NCBI GenBank assembly: GCA_965365445.1
Contig: CBDUBS010000010.1
Span: forward strand, 1 to 38,158
DNA from: CBDUBS01 sp965365445
Lineage (GTDB): Bacteria > Bacteroidota > Rhodothermia > Rhodothermales > DASSAV01
Reading direction: 5' to 3'
DNA length: 38,158 bases
The position numbers were made by a program, and so were the translations under genes. Position 1 is the stretch's first letter, and every line of letters starts with the position of its first letter. Of the stretch, positions 20,501 through 27,033 are shown piece after piece. The notes under the pieces were generated by a model. The model was not told the origin of the DNA, made no database searches, and saw nothing but the letters and a program-made list of their open reading frames with translations.

Positions 20501-20987
20501 CCTGCTTGGCAATGCCGCAACCACGGCGAGCCTGGATACGCTGGCATGGTCCTTCGACGTCATCCATTTTGCAACACACGGACACTTCGTAAGCCGTTCG
20601 CCGTGGCTGTCACACCTGGAAATGTACGGCGACAACGAGCTAACGGTAGACGAGATCGGGCGGTTGCGTCTCGATGCCTACCTGGTTACGTTGAGCGCCT
20701 GCGAAACCGCCCTGAGCGGCGGGCGCATGTCCGACATTCCCCGGGGTGATGAATGGATCGGATTAAACCAGGCGTTTCTGGCGGCAGGCGCCCCGACCGT
20801 CATGGCCAGCCTCTGGCCCATTGACGATATGGTCAGCAGTCGGTTCATGACGGGCTTCTACGACCACCTGAAAATGGAGGGGAAGGCCAGGGCGCTTTCC
20901 GCGATACAACGGGCCTTCATCAGGGATGCGAAAACGAAGCATCCATACTACTGGGCTGCTTTTACAATTATCGGCGACCCGCTTTAA
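17592..20987 (+). CDS. Membrane-anchored TPR-CHAT caspase-like protease
   Basis: From the ATG at 17592 the product is 1131 residues. One transmembrane helix lies at about 10-28 (IRSALIVLISVLIVGGFLAG). Roughly 700 residues of TPR repeats follow (about 180-700). After a charged coiled-coil-like linker comes a CHAT domain (about 800-1131). The caspase-type dyad is intact: His996 in HFATHG and Cys1037 in LSACETA. The C-terminal ASLWPIDD and YYWAAFTIIGDP motifs are typical of CHAT. CHAT domains are clan CD cysteine peptidases such as separase and Craspase TPR-CHAT. The fixed N-terminal anchor and the subtilase gene 62 bases downstream suggest a membrane-tethered proteolytic switch, but substrate and trigger are unknown. 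A leading-frame GTG inside the htpX terminator was discarded. Confidence 0.92.
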   Translation: MPTANRNSVIRSALIVLISVLIVGGFLAGKYRISEAFPGMPAAQKAYIEWISSINEGSGSAIDQGLLLLTQFPDHPLLYRRLPGACLEAGAQDVCYTAIHKARPVRSPAVLYREAALAQLSPKQTRRAQYVRLAGSAFLDGTVARLIVDKARADRENPWLDEVERIWRARSASDTTCAGVSFGLGYVAALRNEPDSAETYLLRAARLDPDNVEAFRELGRIYYQIGKAEAFDRYLKAGLSAAARTYDLEQELVLQGNYGLGLLQRGSLDEAEASFLKALVQSRALSDRTTEGFNYYRLAGVRLKQYRYDQALALLDSASVLYERYAPRQQPELQALRGMALRALFRFSDAEHVLEETILAADTLGNVGVRIQAAVSLAQLRHRMGRYNAARSMALEALGIASSYQQADLEIASLMAVGDTEMSLGNVDAASSHYVNGLRRAEETASLARQRELNMRLGVLLLNIHDAPGAQSRFENLLETARQEAEPKEMAQVYFGLGNTYAQFGNYTESIRHYDLALQTIRETFSAPTDRVLELNVLITKAWDLTNLARYEEAEAALARARELAAGDASLLYRTEVALGNLFYSSGRHDEALRRLNAAEAFKGDVKRPLIHWLVLHEKALIYWERGEPKKAEVAFRKAVELIETLRDNLESSDSRSSFVQNKVVVFKDYAAFLREQGRDAEAFALIERARSRSLVDLLYTTQQERRLAQNDPTAMMIEMQRRIRALEQEMAEADPAAEAAPNQRAGATRSAVLEREYAAADSMYRHAQSRLGAHQRMYSFRPLGLDSVRAMLRRDEALVVFSLPSEEGALVNRERPIAFVVQPTGIETLELAFDTGALFETIRFFRDQITDANGGPGKGWEPTSKRLHQLLMAPVIERLLPTVRHVHIVPEGALHYVPFAALLDGSGRFLTERFTLSVAPSASILSLCRRNNPRQWRTMLLVGDPDGKLPGSRKEVLEIARRSPGRRTTLLGNAATTASLDTLAWSFDVIHFATHGHFVSRSPWLSHLEMYGDNELTVDEIGRLRLDAYLVTLSACETALSGGRMSDIPRGDEWIGLNQAFLAAGAPTVMASLWPIDDMVSSRFMTGFYDHLKMEGKARALSAIQRAFIRDAKTKHPYYWAAFTIIGDPL

Positions 20988-21049
20988 GACGGTTTGAAAC
21001 CGCCGATACCGAAAGGGTACAAAGCTCATAAGCCAGCCCGCATCCACCC

Positions 21050-22975
21050 ATGCCCACCTCGTTACGACCTGCACCCCGCACGACGTGCGTCTTTCTGGCC
21101 CTGTGCCTATGGTTCGCCGTCGTGTCCCCTGCGTCCGTATCGGCCCAGGTTACCATTCAAAAGACCGACAACGAAGTCATCATCAAAAACGCCGGGTTTC
21201 AGAAGCAGAAAGCCGTCAGGAAACTCGGCAAAGGCGCCTCCACCGACTGGATGGTGCTGGATAACGTGGGGAATGCGTACGGAGCGGGTTACCAGTCGGG
21301 ACGCGACATCCCCGACCCGCCCGAAATCATCATCATCGGCGGCTACCAGTCGGGACGCGACATCCCCGACCCGCCCGAAATCATCATCATCGGCGGCTAC
21401 CAGGACGCGCTCAATCACTTGAGGACGAATTACGGTGCGGTTATCGAACACGACGCCGTGCTGGACGTGGACCTGATTTCCCTGCCGACGGTCTCCGACC
21501 CGATTGCCACCTTCTTCCGGATAATCGTGGCCGACTCGCTCCACGGGCACCCGCTGATCGATTTCTTCCGGCTGGTAGAGATCGCCAACCAGGGCGCCTT
21601 CGACCCGGCAGGTTATACGGCTGCCAGACCCGCAGGAAAGCCGCTGCCCTTCCCGAACGATCCGTACTTCATGAATCAGTGGAACCTGGTTTTTACGCGG
21701 ATGCTGGAGGCGCAGTGGCTGCCGGTGCGAACCAGAAAAGCGCCTCGTATCGCCATTATCGATAGCGGCATTGGGACAGCCGAGCGGAATCATACCGGAT
21801 TGGACGGCGTAGCGGTCGAGTATGTGCCGGTTGCGCCGACGACGGATCAACCTTCCGCCCATGCACTCGGCATCACGAGCCTGATCGCGGACCGGGCCAA
21901 CGACGGCGACGGGGTAATCGGGCTGCTTGGCGCTTCGTGGAACGTCGGATCGTGCTTCAAGGATGTTCCGCTACTGGCCAATCTGCCGCCCGTAGTAAAG
22001 GTGTATAATACCGGCGATTTCGGCCCGGTGAGTGTATACGTAGCGCGGGCTATCAGCCGGGCCGTCGAGGACGGCGCCGACGTAATCAACCTCAGCCTTG
22101 CCATAGGCTACTCCCCTATCGTCGAGGCGGCCATCAAGGAAGCGCTCGAGGCTAACGTTATCATAGTAGCCGCCGCAGGCAATTACGACGCCAGGTCGTC
22201 GGCGAAGCCCGCCAAGTTTCCGGCCAACGTCGAGGGAGTCATCTCGGTCGGTGCGGCAGGTATGAACATGCGCCTCAGCGACATCTCGGCCGATACCGGC
22301 CTCGACATTCTGGCTCCCGGCGAGCGCATAATAGCCGGTGGACCGGAAAACATCTGGTACGAGGGCATGGGAACGTCGTTGGCTGCACCGCACGTTACGA
22401 TAGCCGTTGCGATGATGCGTGCCCTGGCTCCGCAGGTCACCGCGGCCGAAGCCGAAGCCGCGCTCCGGGACCGGGCGCAACGCAAACAAAAGAAAGGAGA
22501 TGCCGGGTTCCTGAACGTAATGAGTTCACTGAACCAGGTTCTTCCGTGGCGGGACCGCGTCCTGATGGTGCGCATCCCCTCGGACTGCTCGCTGTTTGCC
22601 TTCGGCAAAACGGACGATGCCTGGTACCGCTGGCCTGAGTTCGAGTACGACGCCGACATCGACCAGGACCTTTTCGCTCTGGCGGCCGGGGTAGAGGACG
22701 AAGTGCTCCCGGAGAAAGCAGTCCTTCTGGGCAACTACCCCAACCCCTTCAATCCATCCACTACCATACGTTTTTCCCTCCCGGCGATGGGCAACGTTCG
22801 CCTGAGCGTCTATAACCTGCTCGGCCAGGAAGTGGCCCTGCTGGTTGACGGGCGCCTGGAGGCCGGTGCGCACCAGGTACGGTTCGACGCGCGCAACCTG
22901 GCAAGCGGAACCTACCTCGTCCGAATGGTCTCCGAAACGGCCTCGCTCACCCGGACGATGAGCCTCGCGAAATAA
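21050..22975 (+). CDS. Secreted S8 subtilisin-like protease with T9SS type A sorting domain
   Basis: The 641-residue protein has a signal peptide (about 1-32, ending ASVSA) and an N-terminal region with an exact 18-residue duplication at 81-98 and 99-116. A subtilase domain follows at about 225-490. The triad is present: Asp238 (IAIIDSGIG), His271 (SAHALG, replacing the usual HGTHVAG form) and Ser443 (GTSLAAPHV), with oxyanion Asn378 (AAAGNYD). The last 85 residues, from YPNPFNPSTTI to the end, form a type A sorting domain for T9SS export and surface attachment. It follows the CHAT gene by 62 bases without a terminator, so the two are probably co-transcribed. The degenerate His motif lowers certainty of full activity, although the residue itself is kept. 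Confidence 0.93.
   Translation: MPTSLRPAPRTTCVFLALCLWFAVVSPASVSAQVTIQKTDNEVIIKNAGFQKQKAVRKLGKGASTDWMVLDNVGNAYGAGYQSGRDIPDPPEIIIIGGYQSGRDIPDPPEIIIIGGYQDALNHLRTNYGAVIEHDAVLDVDLISLPTVSDPIATFFRIIVADSLHGHPLIDFFRLVEIANQGAFDPAGYTAARPAGKPLPFPNDPYFMNQWNLVFTRMLEAQWLPVRTRKAPRIAIIDSGIGTAERNHTGLDGVAVEYVPVAPTTDQPSAHALGITSLIADRANDGDGVIGLLGASWNVGSCFKDVPLLANLPPVVKVYNTGDFGPVSVYVARAISRAVEDGADVINLSLAIGYSPIVEAAIKEALEANVIIVAAAGNYDARSSAKPAKFPANVEGVISVGAAGMNMRLSDISADTGLDILAPGERIIAGGPENIWYEGMGTSLAAPHVTIAVAMMRALAPQVTAAEAEAALRDRAQRKQKKGDAGFLNVMSSLNQVLPWRDRVLMVRIPSDCSLFAFGKTDDAWYRWPEFEYDADIDQDLFALAAGVEDEVLPEKAVLLGNYPNPFNPSTTIRFSLPAMGNVRLSVYNLLGQEVALLVDGRLEAGAHQVRFDARNLASGTYLVRMVSETASLTRTMSLAK
21290..21403 (+). repeat. 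Exact 54-bp tandem duplication inside the subtilase gene
   Basis: Two copies of a 54-base unit (21290-21343 and 21344-21397) are identical at every base, followed by the first six bases of a third copy (TACCAG). Each encodes YQSGRDIPDPPEIIIIGG, so the frame is kept. The lack of any synonymous difference points to a recent slippage or unequal-crossover duplication, or to selection or gene conversion that keeps the copies identical. The unit includes ATCATCATCATC, a likely slippage aid. Confidence 0.97.
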
Positions 22976-22995
22976 CCACCACGGCAAGAGGACAG

Positions 22996-23035
22996 AAAGC
23001 CCGGGCGCAATGCCCGGGCTTTCCTGTTTTTGCAG
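22996..23035 (+). terminator. Intrinsic terminator after the subtilase gene
   Basis: AAAGCCCGGGC and GCCCGGGCTTT form a perfect 11-bp stem around a GCAAT loop 20 bases after the stop, followed by CCTGTTTTTG. Because the stem is flanked by A's and T's, it could also work for the convergent GH88 gene from the other side. Confidence 0.85.
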
Positions 23036-23070
23036 GTCGTCCGATCATTTCCGCCCTACGGCTACCGGAA

Positions 23071-24267
23071 TCAGCTCCTTTCCCTTCCGCCGAGGTAGCG
23101 CGTCAGCGCCTCCACGAAGTAGTAGTCGCCGTAAATCAGCGATACGTCGATCTCTCCGTTGGCCGGGTGATTGCCTACCGCATGGAGCAACAGGCTCGGG
23201 CTGCCTTCCGGGGCGAGGTAAGCCGGCGTCATGAGCGAAGCCAGCATTCGCTCGGCCGTTTGCCGGTATTCCGCACCTTCCGCACCCCCCACGGCATCGG
23301 CCAGATCGAACAGGGCGGATGTGACGATCGCGGCGGCAGAGGCATCCCGCGGCGCATCCGGGATACCGGGCGCCTGGAAGTCCCAGTAGGGCGCCATATC
23401 GTCAGGAAGACGCGTGATAAAATAATCGGCGGCTTCGCGGGCCTTTTGCAGGAACTCCGCTTCACCGGTTTCACGGTGCATCATAGTAAAGCCATACACC
23501 AGCCACGCCTGCCCGCGCGCCCACGTGGATTCATCGGCGGCGCCCTGATGCGTTACGCGCTGGGTAACCTCCCCGGTGGCCGGATCGTAGTTAACTACGT
23601 GGTAAGAGCCGTTATCCTCCCTGAAATGGTTCAGGATGGTCGTACGGGCATGGGCAAGAGCCACGTCACGCCAGGCCGCATCACCGCCGTTCTCGGCCGC
23701 CCAGAGGAGCAACTCAAGGTTCATCATGTTATCGGCGATAACCGGGTACGCCCAGCGGTTATCCGACCAATCCCACGATTTGATGGCTCCGACCGTGGGG
23801 TTGAACCGGGCGGCAAGCTTTTCGGCGGCGGTGAGCATCGGCCCCTTGTACGCTTCGTCGCCGGTAATCCGGTATCCGTTGCCGAAGGAACAGTAAAACT
23901 GAAAGCCGAGGTCGTGATCGGGGCGGCCTTCGAAGATGGCAACCAGAGGCAGCGTCCACCGGTGGGCCTGCTCCCGCAGCGCCGGTTCCTCCGAGTATTC
24001 ATAGAGATACCACAGGATGCCGGGGAAGAAACCGCTGGTCCAATCCCCCGGTGGAACGGTTCGCCACGAGCCGTCGGGCTCGGTACTGCGGGGATACCCG
24101 GCGGCGGGGTCGTGCGTGGCTGCCGTGGCGCCGTAACGGGCTACCGCCTGGTTCAGTGTAGCCCGAACCTGCTCCTCCATGGACGCGCCGGCGCCCTCAT
24201 CCGCGGAAGGTGCATCGCAAGCACTGAAAAGCAAAAAGAAAGCTGTCAGAAAGAGGCTGGTTTTCAT
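23071..24267 (-). CDS. Glycoside hydrolase family 88 lipoprotein (unsaturated glucuronyl hydrolase-like)
   Basis: From the ATG at 24265-24267 the protein has 398 residues; an upstream in-frame start would spoil the signal MKTSLFLTAFFLLFSAC, whose Cys17 is a likely lipid-attachment site. The body is an (alpha/alpha)6-barrel GH88 type: DWTSGFFPGILWYLYE, DHDLGFQFYCSFGNGYRITGD and ADNMMNLELLLWAA, where conserved Asp residues sit as in unsaturated glucuronyl hydrolases. WARGQAWLVYGF and YGDYYFVEALTRY are also typical. The enzyme removes the unsaturated uronic sugar left by polysaccharide lyases. It is 28 bases downstream of a LacI regulator on the same strand, which suggests sugar-responsive expression. 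The exact sugar (glycosaminoglycan, ulvan, gellan) is not decidable. Confidence 0.9.
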   Translation of the reverse strand: MKTSLFLTAFFLLFSACDAPSADEGAGASMEEQVRATLNQAVARYGATAATHDPAAGYPRSTEPDGSWRTVPPGDWTSGFFPGILWYLYEYSEEPALREQAHRWTLPLVAIFEGRPDHDLGFQFYCSFGNGYRITGDEAYKGPMLTAAEKLAARFNPTVGAIKSWDWSDNRWAYPVIADNMMNLELLLWAAENGGDAAWRDVALAHARTTILNHFREDNGSYHVVNYDPATGEVTQRVTHQGAADESTWARGQAWLVYGFTMMHRETGEAEFLQKAREAADYFITRLPDDMAPYWDFQAPGIPDAPRDASAAAIVTSALFDLADAVGGAEGAEYRQTAERMLASLMTPAYLAPEGSPSLLLHAVGNHPANGEIDVSLIYGDYYFVEALTRYLGGRERS

Positions 24268-24295
24268 GGAATACCGAATGAGAGTTGACAAAATG

Positions 24296-25363
24296 TTAAC
24301 TAACGGGCTCTTCGTCAGTAGTCAGGAGCGAACGGGTAGATTTTCGGACGACGAGTTCCGCTTCGATAATCGCTCGTTCGGGTTTGGCTTCTCCTGGATT
24401 TTCAATCTGACGAAGCAATAGAGCGGCCGCACTTCGGCCCATTTCGTTGCTCGGAGTGCGGACCGTGGTCAATGGAGCCGCGATGTACCTGCCTATCTGG
24501 ATATCGTCGTAGCCGACAACAGAGACGTCGTCAGGTATACCAATTCCCAGTTCATAGAGCGCTCGCATGACACCAAGAGCGATCAAATCATTGAAACATG
24601 TCACAGCCGTCGGTCTTTCCTCCGGCTTTCGGTCACGAAAGACCGCCAGAGCAGCCTGATAGCCGTCCTCCAGATGGTCTCCGGCCGGCACGATGAAGCT
24701 GTCCTCGCACTTCAGATGCGTTTCGCTGAACCCTCTCCAGAAACCTTGAATCCGGTACTGACTCTGCGCGCTATAGCGGGGACCTGCAAAATGAATGATC
24801 CGGGTATGTCCGTTCTGTATGAGGTAGCGAACCGCTTTTCGAGAGGCATGGACGTTATCGACCGTAACCATGCTTACAGGCAATCCCTTCACTTCTCCGA
24901 GAAGCACGAAAGGAAACCGCTGCTGTTGTAAAGCAAACAGATGGGCAAAAGTGGCCCGGTCATCCAGTACCGGCGCCAGAATGAGGCCATCGATTCCTCC
25001 GGTGCGCAGCAAATCAATCATGCGGCGCTCCTCCTCGTGCTTTCCTTCGGAACTGGTCAGAAAGAGCGCCCCGCCCTGATCGCTTATCAACGCGCGAGCG
25101 CCGAGTATCACTTCGGCATAGAAAGGGTTTTCAATCTCCTTAACCAGCATTCCGATCCTGAGTGCTTGCGTCTGCGAAGAACTCGCCGACGATCGGAGGC
25201 TTTGCGCTATACGCGACGGCGCATAATTGAGACGGGCAACGGCAAGAGTGACTTTTTCACGTGTAGCAGGACGCACGTGATCGTAGTTGTTGAGCACCGC
25301 CGAAACGGTTCCAACGGACACGCCGGCTGACCGGGCTACATCCTGTATCGTCACCTTGCCCAT
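24296..25363 (-). CDS. LacI family transcriptional regulator
   Basis: The 355-residue protein begins with a classical LacI helix-turn-helix (about 5-25: TIQDVARSAGVSVGTVSAVLN) and hinge helix (NYAPSRIAQSLRS). A periplasmic-binding-like effector domain follows (LRIGMLVKEIENPFYAEVI, GIDGLILAP, SVVGYDDIQIGRYIAAPLTTVR). It precedes the GH88 gene by 28 bases, so it is probably the local regulator of that gene, and a LacI-type palindrome lies 18 bases upstream of its own start, implying autoregulation. No Shine-Dalgarno is visible; the bases before the ATG read CCTCCT. Effector unknown. Confidence 0.94.
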   Translation of the reverse strand: MGKVTIQDVARSAGVSVGTVSAVLNNYDHVRPATREKVTLAVARLNYAPSRIAQSLRSSASSSQTQALRIGMLVKEIENPFYAEVILGARALISDQGGALFLTSSEGKHEEERRMIDLLRTGGIDGLILAPVLDDRATFAHLFALQQQRFPFVLLGEVKGLPVSMVTVDNVHASRKAVRYLIQNGHTRIIHFAGPRYSAQSQYRIQGFWRGFSETHLKCEDSFIVPAGDHLEDGYQAALAVFRDRKPEERPTAVTCFNDLIALGVMRALYELGIGIPDDVSVVGYDDIQIGRYIAAPLTTVRTPSNEMGRSAAALLLRQIENPGEAKPERAIIEAELVVRKSTRSLLTTDEEPVS

Positions 25364-25380
25364 AGGAGGTTCATAAAGAA

Positions 25381-25394
25381 TTGAATCGTTTCAA
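25381..25394 (-). promoter_or_regulatory. LacI-type operator upstream of the LacI-GH88 pair
   Basis: TTGAATCGTTTCAA is a 14-bp palindrome, symmetric except for one position on each side of the central CG. A central CG within TGAAnCGnTTCA is the hallmark of LacI-family operators. It lies 18 bases before the LacI ATG and downstream of the candidate promoter at 25520-25549, a position suited to autorepression of the lacI-GH88 transcript. Confidence 0.72.
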
Positions 25395-25507
25395 AAGAAA
25401 TATGGGCAGCGCCGGGAAAGTTCATGCTAATGACTTGATAGGCCCGGAAAACCGCTCCAAGCAACATACAGGCACTCCTGCGTGCCGCCACAATGCAAGG
25501 TACGAAT

Positions 25508-25524
25508 TTTTGCACTTTGCAAAA
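25508..25524. promoter_or_regulatory. Palindrome TTTTGCA-CTT-TGCAAAA overlapping the lacI promoter
   Basis: A perfect 7-bp inverted repeat with a 3-base centre overlaps the -7 element proposed below. A second perfect palindrome, GTTTGCAAAC, lies at 25541-25550 and shares the core TTTGCAAA. Two copies 26 bases apart suggest a second DNA-binding protein site, but the -33/-7 promoter boxes overlap the same bases, so part of the symmetry may be coincidental. Confidence 0.4.
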
Positions 25525-25549
25525 TTACATTTTCTTGCTTGTTTGCAAA
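25520..25549 (-). promoter_or_regulatory. Bacteroidota-type promoter candidate for lacI-GH88
   Basis: The minus strand reads TTTG (25546-25549), an 18-base spacer, then TAATTTTG (25520-25527). This matches the Bacteroidota primary-sigma pattern TTTG-N19/20-TAnnTTTG except for a slightly short spacer. It is about 155 bases before the LacI ATG, giving a long leader that contains the operator. Confidence 0.5.
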
Positions 25550-25569
25550 CGCCGGATTGAACATCATAA

Positions 25570-26435
25570 GGCTCTAGCAAAACCTCAGAACGGTGTTCCA
25601 GGTAATAAGGGCGCAGCCGAGTTGAACGAACGCTTCGTGGATGTCAGCCCGACGCTCATAACGAACCCGCAGTCGCCGGTAGAAGCTGAGCCACGCCGGC
25701 GTGCGCTCGATGACTCAGCGGTGGCGGCCCAACCGCTCGCCCGACTCGACGAGCGATGCGCACCTTGATGCGGCGCTTTGTGAGTGCCCTGCGGCAGCGC
25801 GCAAAGTCATAGCCCTTGTCGGCGTGCAGCTTCTCCGGGCGTTTTCGCGAGCGACCGCGCGGGCGGCGAATTGGAGCGATGGCATCGATCACCTCCTCGA
25901 AGACGAGCGAGTCGTGGACGTTGGCGCCGCTGAGTCGGAAGGCAAGCGGCGTTCCTCGTCGGTCGACCACAAGATGGCGCTGCGTGCCCGCTTTGCCGCG
26001 ATCCCTCGGATTCGGCCCAATGCAGCGCCTTTCGCGCCGATCCCCCTTTTACCAACGCCGGAAGCCGGGATGGTCTACGCATCGAGTGCGGCGCGTGACC
26101 AGTCGATCTGGTCTGCTTCTCCGAGACGGTCGAGCAGCATCCGGTGCAATCTGGTCCAGAGGCCGGCCTCGTGCCAGGTGCGCAGACGTCGCTGGCAGGT
26201 CATGCCACTGCCGCAGCCCATTTCCTGCGGGAGCATCTCCCACGGGATGCCACTTTTCAAGACGAAGAGAATGCCGCTAAGCGCCGAACGGTCAGGCACA
26301 CGAGGGCGCCCGCCCAGCGGTTTGGGCGGTTCGGGAGGGAGCAAGGGCTCGATGACCTCCCAGAGTTCATCAGAGACAAGAGATTTAGCCATAGCACCAT
26401 TCAACCTCATGCTCACAAATGGGTTTTGTCAGGGA
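25570..26435 (-). mobile_element. Decayed IS5-family insertion sequence
   Basis: The element is bounded by imperfect inverted repeats, GGCTCTAGCAAAACC at 25570-25584 and the complement of GTCCCTGACAAAACC at 26421-26435 (11 of 15 match, including a shared CAAAACC core). Between them is an IS5-family DDE transposase broken by several frameshifts. At about 866 bp the size suits the IS427-like group of IS5. I could not identify a target-site duplication with confidence. It sits between the LacI-GH88 operon promoter and an unknown gene. Confidence 0.82.
25574..26392 (-). pseudogene. IS5-family transposase, multiply frameshifted
   Basis: Reading from MAKSLVSDELWEVIEPLLPP (26392), the first frame runs through KPLGGRPRVPDRSALSGILF to DWSRAALDA and hits TAG at 26075-26077. 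The sequence continues in a second frame (PALVKGGSA), then a third (GPNPRDRGKAG, HLVVDRRGTPLAFRLSGANVHDS, KLHADKGYDFARCRRAL). After RIARR another frame change gives ESGERLGRHR, an in-frame TGA where a Trp is expected, then VIERTPAWLSFYRRLRVRYERR and a final TAG at 25574-25576. The DDE residues are recognisable (LDA, VHD, IER) but scattered over frames. At least three frameshifts plus a nonsense change exceed programmed frameshifting, so it is inactive. Confidence 0.9.
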
Positions 26436-26445
26436 CTCTTAATAC

Positions 26446-26868
26446 CTACCACAGCGAATGGGTGGCCGCAACCGTTCCGGCGTTCACCCAGTCCCAGATC
26501 AGGTCGAGCGACCGCTGGTTACGGACCTCTCCGAGAATGCCGCAGGCCCCCAGCAGATGGGCCATCCAGGCCCCGTCGGGCGCCTGCTGGAAACGGACGG
26601 CCCGCACTTTCTGCAGTCGAACGAACTGGGGGCTCCCTGCCGTCTGCGCCCCGATGTCGCGAACCCGAATCCATTCGCTGTTTTCGTGAACCGTGGCTTG
26701 CAGGCGCTGAATAGCGCTTACATCGGTAATAGGGTGCTCGAACGCCGGAGCCATCTCCCCGGCTGTGCACAGGTACAGTCGCGCGGAGCGTTGATCCTCC
26801 GAGAAGGCGATCTTAGCGATCTGATCGAGGTCGATAAACGAGTCGTAACTCGCTCTGAGCCAGTTCAT
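26446..26868 (-). CDS. Unknown 140-residue protein next to the IS
   Basis: I do not recognise this protein. The start at 26866-26868 (MNWLRASYDSFIDLDQIAKI) is chosen over an upstream one because AGGAG lies 8 bases before it, one of the clearest ribosome-binding sites in the window. The product has no signal peptide or membrane helix, is mixed alpha/beta in appearance (ARLYLCTAG, WIRVRDIG, PQFVRLQKVRAVRF) and ends in DLIWDWVNAGTVAATHSLW. The stop lies 11 bases from the right end of the IS, so the insertion may have clipped or replaced its original tail. Transcription runs toward the IS. The PhoD-like gene lies upstream on the same strand. Confidence 0.6.
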   Translation of the reverse strand: MNWLRASYDSFIDLDQIAKIAFSEDQRSARLYLCTAGEMAPAFEHPITDVSAIQRLQATVHENSEWIRVRDIGAQTAGSPQFVRLQKVRAVRFQQAPDGAWMAHLLGACGILGEVRNQRSLDLIWDWVNAGTVAATHSLW

Positions 26869-27033
26869 GGCAATGTCTCCTATCAAGGTTTCGGCCTGCG
26901 AAAGGCCGTGTGGCATGGACGGTATGTGGGGCGGTGTGTACGAACCTGCCTGAATGTATCGAGTGGACGAGGCTCAACCGGCTGGTAATACACAGTCGGA
27001 GAAAGCCGGCCTCAGTTCTCTCAAACCCGTAGG

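Noticed and set aside
17592..20987. Type III-E CRISPR (Craspase) component
   Set aside because: The TPR-CHAT architecture is similar, but no CRISPR array, gRAMP or Csx30-like gene is in the window and the protein has a membrane anchor.
21290..21403. Possible CRISPR repeats
   Set aside because: The two 54-bp units are directly adjacent without spacers, are in frame and translate into a clean 18-residue duplication.
25574..26416. Programmed -1 frameshift in the IS5 transposase
   Set aside because: Some IS427-type elements use one frameshift, but here several frame changes plus an in-frame TGA are needed, so decay is the simpler reading.
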